Part shown: positions 57,259-64,000 of the stretch, piece by piece | Position numbering within the stretch: position 1 is the first letter of the stretch | Layout: each line of letters starts with the position of its first letter | Source: Rhypophila decipiens | Lineage: Eukaryota > Ascomycota > Sordariomycetes > Sordariales > Naviculisporaceae | DNA: 64,000 nt | NCBI GenBank assembly: GCA_033297075.1 | Contig: MU858063.1 | Coordinates: 124,001-188,000 of the forward strand | Direction: 5' to 3' | Notes under the pieces: generated by a model | What the model saw: only the letters and a program-made list of their open reading frames with translations | The model's database searches: none | What the model was told of the DNA's origin: nothing | Program-made: the position numbers and the translations under genes

Positions 57259-57345
57259 GAACATCGACGGCGCGTCCTCTCTATTTCCGCCGCAACTCTA
57301 CGAGCCCGTTGCAAAGCCTTCCAACCTCGGCGGCAAGATTGGCGG
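57259..57345 (+). repeat. Dispersed repeat B, copy 2
   Basis: Same orientation as copy 1 at 51990-52076, with seven differences in 87 bp. Minus-strand reading: AANLAAEVGRLCNGLVELRRK, stop. Confidence 0.85.
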
Positions 57346-57599
57346 CAGTCGGGAAAGGAGACCTTTGTCAAGTACATTCACATCACAGTCGACCAGTCTC
57401 ACATTCCTCAACCAGCTCGACTCTCTTTGAGTACATTCACATCGCAGCCAACCAGTCTCAGGCAATCAATCACCCCATCTCCATCGTCTCTTTTGACACA
57501 CACTCTTTCGACAATCACTTTTCCCCCTCCTTCCGACTGCATTGTCAAGATGAAGCTCTCGAATGTCACCGCTCTGCTTCCCTTTGTGAGCAGACACCT

Positions 57600-57640
57600 C
57601 TGGCACGATGCTGTCTGTAATTGTTGGATGTTCAATAGAA
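57600..57640 (+). repeat. Dispersed repeat A, copy 2
   Basis: 41 bp, the inverted partner of 51650-51690 with four differences. It ends exactly where P450-like coding sequence begins. Confidence 0.75.
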
Positions 57641-57725
57641 CAACAATTCGCTCTTACCGAGATGGGGTACGTTATTACACGGCTCTTCCAGAAATATGAG
57701 CGAGTGGATAGCCACATGTATGAGC
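57625..57725 (+). pseudogene. Cytochrome P450 C-terminal fragment, copy 1
   Basis: Encodes GCSIEQQFALTEMGYVITRL, then FQKYERVDSHMYE. This is the P450 tail after the heme loop (normally CLGQQFALTE). The heme-ligand Cys position aligns with Ser, and sequence before it belongs to repeat A, so the heme site is lost. A further well-coded GC-rich stretch (57721-57880: AAIRTAQRLADGLTKGKKAIFYVFNIGEG) follows in frame, and I do not recognise it. Confidence 0.65.
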
Positions 57726-57889
57726 TTGATGGGGGCAAACCAATGGCGGCGATCCGGACGGCGCAGCGCCTGGCGGACGGGCTGACCAAGGGGAAGAAGG
57801 CCATCTTCTACGTGTTTAACATCGGCGAGGGCCTTGAGATGTACTACGCCGGCCTGATGGAGAAGGCGGAGGTGCTTATAAGATGGGAA

Positions 57890-58018
57890 TTTGTTTTTCT
57901 TCTTTTCTTTTCTGGATTTCTTTTTCTTTTCTGGATTTCTTCTTTTCTGGATTTCCTTTTTTGTATCCTTTTCCTGTATCTCTTTTCTGTATTTTCTTTT
58001 CTTTTTGGTGGTATTTCT
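57890..58018. repeat. Second T-rich tract related to the 13-bp minisatellite
   Basis: TTTCTTTTCTGGATTTCTT-type units ending in TTTTTGGTGGTATTT, similar to the end of the tract at 56790-56970 (TTTGTTGGTATTTTTTG). Confidence 0.75.
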
Positions 58019-58146
58019 TATTTAAACGGATCATCAAGCCAGCAGAAGTTGTTCGACACCGATGAGAGCGATGTCCGCCAACGACACAAGATTTCCCAAA
58101 CACAACGACAACAGCAGCACCACCGACAGCTGCTAGTGCACCATCA

Positions 58147-58179
58147 CATGTGCACATGGGACCATCCCATGTGCACATG
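58147..58179. repeat. Perfect 15-bp inverted repeat with 3-bp spacer
   Basis: Arms CATGTGCACATGGGA and TCCCATGTGCACATG are exact reverse complements around CCA. Each arm itself starts with the palindrome CATGTGCACATG. Confidence 0.95.
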
Positions 58180-58254
58180 ATTCGACGCCTGGTCCATGCT
58201 GCCTTCCCAAAACTTGACACGAAGGGCGTCCGGTGTACCGTCGAATGATTGGCG

Positions 58255-58345
58255 CCATCTCTTTTCTTTCCAAAATATGAGCGAGTCGATAGCCATATGT
58301 ATGAGGAGGAGAACAAAAATCTGAAGGAGAAGGACAGAGTTCAGA
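58255..58345 (+). pseudogene. Cytochrome P450 C-terminal fragment, copy 2
   Basis: Reads FPKYERVDSHMYEEENKN. The stretch over KYERVDSHMYE is nearly identical at DNA level to 57692-57725. It continues as a charged tail (LKEKDRVQTQ), as P450s often end, without any upstream P450 sequence. Confidence 0.6.
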
Positions 58346-59753
58346 CTCAGACTCGGGGCCACATTATATTATCGTGTTGGACTCGAGAGACAGGTCTTGA
58401 AACATCTTCAGGGGGTCAAGATCATCAGGACAAACCGCATGCGTGGAGGGACACTGCTTTGAATGGAGCACCAGCGATGGCATCTTCAAGAGCAATGGTT
58501 GCGGTTGCATATAGAATGATTATTGTTCAATGGTTGTCAATTCATTCACTGATATTTATACGTCGTGAACATTGCCCATCGTGTGACCATCCTCAGAACA
58601 GTGATCCGAACAGTCCAACTTGAAGTCTTGTGAATCAACGGAACAGGATCCATCCATTAATTCCATCCTGTCAACCCAATCTTCATTTCTATTATCTGAC
58701 TTGGAAACATTTGGATCACTTGATGTCGACTTGGAGCCCCATACAGAACCCTAACCCTACTCTGGTTCCAGCCCTGAAAACTTGAGGTGGCTTTATTTCA
58801 GTTTCTATCGCCCTTTTTAAAGTACTTTCCAAGTAAAATTGGCCTGGATTAACCCAATATACCGGTGATCCAAAAGGAAACCCTGATTTGACTTGACTTG
58901 AGATGGCTTCTTTGGAACCCTGGCTTGGATAAACTCGCAGTCAGATGTCAGGACCACCGTCTTACTGGGATGGGAGCCCTTCAAAGAAAGCATTTGATCA
59001 AAAGAGGCGCCAATAGTTGAGCTATGTGGCGTTGGGTGGTTTATAATGAGATCCGGACGCACATCAGAGAAGATGACTGCCCATTGGGAAACCTGAGTCA
59101 GGGGTGATGGCTTGTACTTGTGGACAATGGGCCTCAAGTATCCCGTGCCATGACAGTGAGGCGGCCAGGATTCATGATTGAAAGGTTCGACCAAGGCGCC
59201 CAGATCAGACCCATGTATTTTTTTTATGCACTGTAGTGTGTTATTCAAGTAGCTTCAAGTTTGCTTACTACATTCAGTGAATCGACTTCCAGGTTGTCAA
59301 TTATGCTCTTAGCTCTTGGTAGATAAGCCTGTTGTTCAGAGGCCGTGGTGCTCACATGCCATCATCACCCTCGGCCCAGATCGGCAACTCTAGCACGACC
59401 ACTGGCGGCAGCCATCAAGCCCCATATCTGAGCTCAGATCTGGTGGCAGATGTAGGTTCTGATGTCAGAAGTGAGAACCACGATGATGATATATCCGTGA
59501 TAAATAGAATCCAGAAAAAACAAAACAAAAACAAAAACCACTTTTCGGGCGCCCATATCTAACTCCTTTCCCCTTTGAATAAGTCCGCCCGATAAACGCC
59601 CCTTTTCACCAGTATAAGAGTCATGAGTTCATTGCGTATGCACCGTGTAACCCCCGACTCCGTTTTCCCCTTTGCGACTGTGTTATGTCCGGTCCGTTAT
59701 GTCCGGTCAACGCCCAAAACCATATATAGTCCAAGCATCCAGCCTTGTTTCGT
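58346..59753. other. Intergenic region with an open frame lacking ATG
   Basis: On the minus strand 58817-59248 is open for 143 codons and reads like protein in parts (SQWAVIFSDVRPDLIIN, GFLLDHRYIGLIQAN) but begins without an ATG. An acceptor-like CACTACAG lies near its upstream end, so it could be a last exon. A telomere-like word AACCCTAACCCTA lies at 58747-58759. Confidence 0.35.
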
Positions 59754-61358
59754 TTACCGATACCCCCGAGCAATCTCGCGCTCCTCCCTCAACTTCTCCG
59801 TGTCAGGCAACACCACACTCACGAGCGCGAACCCCAATCCAAGAATGACGAGCAAGACCCAAATAGAGTATCCCTCCAAGAGCCACTGATTATTCACGCT
59901 GATGGCAAACAAGGCAGTAAACAGCGCCGGCGAGAACGACCTCACCCCGCTGATGACGGACAGATTAAGCGAGTTCAGCGTGCCAAAGACCAAGGGGCTG
60001 GGCGACACGTCGTTGATGGCCAACACCAGCGCTGTAAAGGACATGCTTACACCACAGCCGATGCACATGCTGAGCGGAGCAAAGATCCAGAACACCAGGT
60101 CGAGTGTTTCGTCATGCTGACGGAGGAGGTAGTTGAATCCTGGCTGGAGGACGAACCACAGGGGATAGAGATAGGCACAGATACGGATCACGCCGAGGGT
60201 TCCGATGCGGGCTTGTAAAGGCGGGAAGACGAGGAGTGTCCAGATGGCTTGGGCGAGACCGTTGAGGGACATGAAGAGGGATATTTGTGCGGGCGTGAAT
60301 TCGAACCCGCCTAGGTCGATCGGGGTGAACATGAACAAGGGCGCAATGGCGGTGTACGAGAAGGCGAGGAGCATCACGTGGGCGTAGGTGTATAAGACTA
60401 TGGCCACGCCGGGGGACTTGAGCAGCTGCCAGGTGGTCATTGAGGCGAGCTTGTTAGCTTCGAGGAGGGTTTCTTCATCGAGTCCGGTGTCGGTGGTGCC
60501 GTAGGTGGTGGTGGCCCCATTGGTGATTTCGGGGATGGTGTAGACATCCCGGTTGAGGGTCTCCTCGACATAGAGGATGGTCACCACGACGGCGGATAGT
60601 CCGATGCAGCCTACTGCGAAGCTGGGAAGGGCATAGGGGTAGTCGACAAAGAACTGAATGTCGCCAAACAGCTTGGGATACTGGGTCGCGGGCTCGGCCA
60701 ATGCGCCGCCGATCATGGGGCCGAAGAGGATTCCCATGTTGCCCGTGAAGCTGAACCAGCTGAATGCCCGAGCTTGGTTCCTGGCGTTGCTGTGCTCGGA
60801 GAACATGGATCTTATGGTGACGATGGTCCCGGCAAACACGCCAGCCAGACAGCGGAAAAGGATCATCTCCCAGATGGTGGTGGCCAGGCCGAAGAGCGCG
60901 GTGGCGCAGGAGACGCCGATGAGGGAGAAGACCAGCACTGGTTTGCGCCCGAAGCGGTCGGATGCTTTGCCCCAGAAGACCATGACCAGCATCTGGGTGA
61001 GTGAGAACAGGGACTCTATCAGGCCCGAATAGTAGCCCACGTCTGCTTTGTCAAGGTGGCCGTTCTGCTGGGCCATCTTGTTGATGTAGGGGAAGATGGA
61101 AAAGAAGGCGACAGGCTCGACCCATCGTGCGTAGCACAAGAGAAATAGCTGAGTTCTAGGTAGTGAATTGTCTTCCTGTTCACTCTGCTTTGACGATCCC
61201 TGTGAGCTCAGGGTGGCCGTTTCTGAGTTCTCCGAGCTGGCATCGGGTCCGGTGACTGCGGCCACCGGCAGTTGTCCCTCGGCCGCGGCCAAGAGCGGCG
61301 TGTCCTCGGCTACATCGTGAGCTTTCCCCGGCGGGCTGAGCCCGCTCGTTCGCACCAT
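59754..61358 (-). CDS. MFS transporter, DHA1 / zinc-induced-facilitator-like group
   Basis: Single exon, 534 residues from the first ATG at 61358 (MVRTSGLSPP); the frame is open 25 codons further up but without ATG. The N-terminal tail is about 80 residues and rich in Ser/Glu. Twelve membrane segments follow. Signatures are the loop 2-3 motif GKASDRFGRKPV (MFS motif A), RCLAGVFAGTIVTIRSMFSE, and WFSFTGNMGILFGPMIGGALAEP in segment 5 (motif C-like). The central loop is short and holds a Thr/Asp-rich piece. It is related in layout to yeast YCR023C and plant ZIFL carriers, probably exporting a small molecule or metal chelate by proton exchange from plasma or vacuolar membrane; the substrate is unknown. 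It appears intact and lies next to wrecked P450 and transporter fragments, so it could be the survivor of an old metabolite locus. Confidence 0.9.
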   Translation of the reverse strand: MVRTSGLSPPGKAHDVAEDTPLLAAAEGQLPVAAVTGPDASSENSETATLSSQGSSKQSEQEDNSLPRTQLFLLCYARWVEPVAFFSIFPYINKMAQQNGHLDKADVGYYSGLIESLFSLTQMLVMVFWGKASDRFGRKPVLVFSLIGVSCATALFGLATTIWEMILFRCLAGVFAGTIVTIRSMFSEHSNARNQARAFSWFSFTGNMGILFGPMIGGALAEPATQYPKLFGDIQFFVDYPYALPSFAVGCIGLSAVVVTILYVEETLNRDVYTIPEITNGATTTYGTTDTGLDEETLLEANKLASMTTWQLLKSPGVAIVLYTYAHVMLLAFSYTAIAPLFMFTPIDLGGFEFTPAQISLFMSLNGLAQAIWTLLVFPPLQARIGTLGVIRICAYLYPLWFVLQPGFNYLLRQHDETLDLVFWIFAPLSMCIGCGVSMSFTALVLAINDVSPSPLVFGTLNSLNLSVISGVRSFSPALFTALFAISVNNQWLLEGYSIWVLLVILGLGFALVSVVLPDTEKLREEREIARGYR

Positions 61359-62561
61359 GATAATTGACTTGACGATGGAGAAACGGAAATTTGACGATCG
61401 TCCAAGTGAGTATCGGGGGCCAGAGGTTGACACTTCTGTGTCAACGGTGCGAGAGGCAAACTAAGTTCTGAAAAGTTTTGGAAGCAACTGAGTCAGACCG
61501 AGGACAAAGTTTGAAGCGAGAAAAAGTTAGAAAATAGGCTTGATTGAGTTTGAAGCATGCTCATGATAGAGATCTGGCCTGAGTTGTTGAAAAACATATA
61601 TGATCGGATGTCGAAGTTATCTCGGGAATTGGCATTTGATCGTAGTGCTTCATGTTCGTCGGTCAGTAGGTGGAAGCGAGGCGGCGATTGACCACTAAGA
61701 CTGGAATGTATAGGACTTGTCGGATGGTTTCCTCGTGGTTGAGTTGGCCCTGTTGGACAAGTCCCCTTTCCCTTTCAGCGGGCGGCGGGGGACTTGTCCG
61801 CTGAAACCTAATGGCCGGTAGGGGGCTTGCTTCGCCGTACGGCGTGGTAAGTACCGGGAGTAAGCCTTGTTGGAGGTCACTGTTTGTCAGCTGCCGACCC
61901 TTTTATGCTGTCAAACTTGCAAGTGTCAGGCGCTCTTCCAGCTGTCAGGCCCAGCTGAATTCCCCAGTTCCCCAACTTCTGATGCCGTTGGAGATGGTCA
62001 AATGCAAGTCATTTTCTTGGGTTGTATTTGTACTTGTTGATCATGTCTTGGCATCGTGGACCACGGATCCCGGAGGATACATCCCACGCTTTGCGGTCCA
62101 TCGATTAGGAAGGCGAACGACACATGATCCTTTGAACAAGGCAGTCAAAAAGACGTCTTTCCTCTTTGGAGCATCATTGCTATTTGTAGGTTCTGACAAG
62201 TCCCTCTCTTGACGGAGGTGGATCATGAAACTGACATCTTAAACAGAAACTCGCCGAAAGTAAGCAACTAAGCATGGAGAGATCGCCACGCCAAAATAAG
62301 GAACCCGATCTCGGGAGCTGCCGCAAGCAGAAGGACCTTGGGAGGAAGCCAGGCTGGCTTGTCTGGATGTCTATAAAATGATGGGGTTGGTCTCGAATAG
62401 TCGACTCGGGGTCTGGCACTGCAGTCTGTGAAGGCATCGTCGGTCCCAACACCACCAGCCGAGAGACCAGCCTGTGACTCTTTTCCGTCGATTACCACGA
62501 CTTTGTCTTGACTCTTCGCTCGAGTCTTATCTATCACATCGACCACGTCGTCACCGCAAGA
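61359..62561. other. Promoter region of the MFS gene and flank
   Basis: About 1.2 kb without a supportable gene. TATAAAA lies at 62372-62378, about 190 bp before the ATG of the small frame at 62562. Confidence 0.5.
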
Positions 62562-62828
62562 ATGGCTCCTTCTTCTACAGCGAGTAGCCCATCCTCGAGC
62601 CCAGGTTCACCGAACGAGACAAGCATGTCGTCCTCCTCGCTGTCCACATCCACCACAGCGCCTAGCATCCTTGCCAACAGTCCATGGCCGATGTTTGACT
62701 CCTTCTTAGTCTCTTCCATCCCCTACTCCGTCGACGCTCTCGTCCGAGATCCGCAACCTCGACGACCTTCAGTGCCGAGTCGCAAGTCCAGCGCTGCGCA
62801 ATCCTCCAGCCGGAAATCGTCAATCTGA
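62562..62828 (+). CDS. Possible small Ser-rich protein, 88 aa
   Basis: Starts MAPSSTASSPSSSPGSP in the context AAGAATGGCT. It has a hydrophobic stretch WPMFDSFLVSSIPYSVDALV in the middle and a basic Ser-rich end (SRKSSAAQSSSRKSSI). There is a TATA-like box about 190 bp upstream and a C/T-rich leader. I see no known domain. It could be a real small orphan gene; the evidence is modest. Confidence 0.4.
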   Translation: MAPSSTASSPSSSPGSPNETSMSSSSLSTSTTAPSILANSPWPMFDSFLVSSIPYSVDALVRDPQPRRPSVPSRKSSAAQSSSRKSSI

Positions 62829-64000
62829 TTTGTCTATAGCGCCCCCAGGCAAAAAAAAGATGTTGGATCATGCCGAATCTGCACTTGGCTATTGAGGGGG
62901 CATACCTGGCAAAGATGATGGATACGGGCAAGGGCTTTGAGGGAGTCTGTGGGCTGGATATGACTGACGGGCTATGGTATGCCCTTGGTCAAAGGCCGTG
63001 CCGTCATGTTGTCAAGGACAAGCAGGAGGGAGGCAAACATCAACATTGGGGCACACATTGGAGCAGAGCGCAACTGTGGGGGTTTACTGCTGTGGGTCTG
63101 GCCTTTTGCTGGTGAGGATGGCATGGTACATACCTAGGCACATACACCATGTACTCGATGGACGGATGGGTATCTTGTGCTTCAGTGGCAGTTCAACACG
63201 GCAGGGAACAAACGAGCTGGGACAGAAGGCTATGGCCATGGGCGGTGGGTATAACAAGGAGGGCAATGCATTGCATTTCTATTTCCATCCCTGTCCCGTC
63301 CTGGGTGATATGCGAGTCTACCTCGATTACTTGTCCATGCGCCGGCAGCTTTTGTCGACGCACAATGAAGGAAGAGAATGGACTGCCATAGTAAGCAACA
63401 CCCAGTATGGCTCATATTTCCACGACAACAGCATATCAAGACCAATGTTACGTTCTACTTCCTTGAAAACAACCCTTTTGATGCGTGTTGGTATAGTGAT
63501 AGATACCTTCCATGTCTCTTTACCTTGCCTTACTTTAAGTAATATACAGACTCTGAAGTATACCCAGACCATGTTTATACGGCTACCTCTGGCTGGCGTC
63601 CGCAACAACGACAAGAGCTTTTGGAAGCACAAAGTTGAGAAGCGGACCAGCAGACAGATTTGTACTTAGTCCTCCCCAATCATCCTTCGCAAGCCTCGTA
63701 TCTACTACTCCTACATCCATTACGGTTTTACCGGAAATATTCGGATCCTACCGACATTATCAACCTCGTTATCAACGATTGGGGTAAGTAGAAGAAGCTG
63801 CAGGTGCAGAACAAGACACAAGACAGTCCACTGCCCAGAGAAGCCACTATAGTATCTCTCTAAGAAGCTAACCGCCCAACCACTGGTACTACACGGCGTC
63901 CAGCGCCCTCTTCGCTCCGCGTCGAGGACTCTCCTACGCCTTCCGACTCGACCCTCTCTTCAGGTCATACCGCTCTTGTCCGGTCCGCTGAGCCCGAGTC
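62829..64000. other. Right end of window, no convincing gene
   Basis: A plus-strand frame at 62974-63669 starts with ATG and is open for 231 codons, but other frames are equally protein-like in pieces (for example IKTNVTFYFLENNPFD near 63440 and FYRKYSDPTDIINLVINDW near 63730, followed by a donor-like GTAAGT). The last 120 bp is open in a Ser/Pro-rich frame to the window edge and may be the start of an exon. I cannot assemble a gene from these pieces. Confidence 0.3.

Noticed and set aside
60290..60320. GAATTCGAACCCGCCT as a tRNA B-box-like signal on the minus strand
   Set aside because: It lies inside the MFS coding sequence and no acceptor stem or A box can be paired with it.
1..64000. CRISPR arrays, bacterial operons, riboswitches
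   Set aside because: Eukaryotic gene structure throughout; the tandem repeats seen are microsatellites and minisatellites without unique spacers.

Overview
This is nuclear DNA of a filamentous ascomycete. Short introns (53-416 nt) have GTRNGT donors, CTAAC-type branch sites and CAG/TAG acceptors. The gene set contains fungal hallmarks: 2EXR protein, vacuolar dipeptidyl aminopeptidase, GH131 glucanase and UPF0145/YbjQ protein. Gene spacing, intron style and the types of orphan gene suggest the Sordariomycetes, but I cannot name a genus. All gene models were built by reading both strands and joining exons by hand; every intron quoted keeps the reading frame.

Layout. 1-24 kb: a Ser/Pro-rich orphan (2253-4337), a small secreted protein on the minus strand (7447-8139), a PRA1/Yip3 Rab-acceptor protein (11115-11645) with an acidic polyQ orphan only ~35 nt downstream, an RS/His/Gly-rich one-membrane-segment orphan (14000-14951), a thioredoxin-like PITH protein that has lost its CxxC (15988-17280), then 5.5 kb without convincing genes and a 2EXR-domain protein (22778-24463). 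28-48 kb is the conserved core: pyruvate carboxylase (28315-32484), mitochondrial pyruvate carrier MPC1 (37288-38249), SmB (38977-39907) divergent from ribosomal protein L11 (40431-41088), a secreted GH131 glucanase (42108-43148), a UPF0145 protein (44632-45270) and dipeptidyl aminopeptidase B (45717-48630).

49-64 kb is accessory in character: an orphan with a degenerate zinc-peptidase-like motif (49915-51426), an acidic orphan (53526-54275), then about 51.6-58.4 kb of gene wreckage. This holds duplicated fragments of a cytochrome P450 (N-terminal anchor and PGPK region twice, C-terminal tail twice), a piece of an MFS sugar transporter, two T-rich minisatellites, a perfect 15-bp inverted repeat, and two short dispersed repeats whose copies sit both near 51.6-52.1 kb and near 56.7-57.6 kb. 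An intact MFS transporter (59754-61358) follows. The last 2.6 kb has only one weak small-gene candidate.

Functional threads: two pyruvate-handling genes lie 5 kb apart on the same strand; a spliceosome core gene and a ribosomal protein gene share a 523-bp divergent promoter. I found no tRNA, rRNA, CRISPR array or intact transposon. I see no strong case for a wholly new multi-gene system. The best leads are the decayed P450/MFS mosaic with its repeats, the run of micro-exons in pyc, the redox-dead thioredoxin domain, and the near-overlapping Yip3/acidic-orphan pair with a broken or hidden start.
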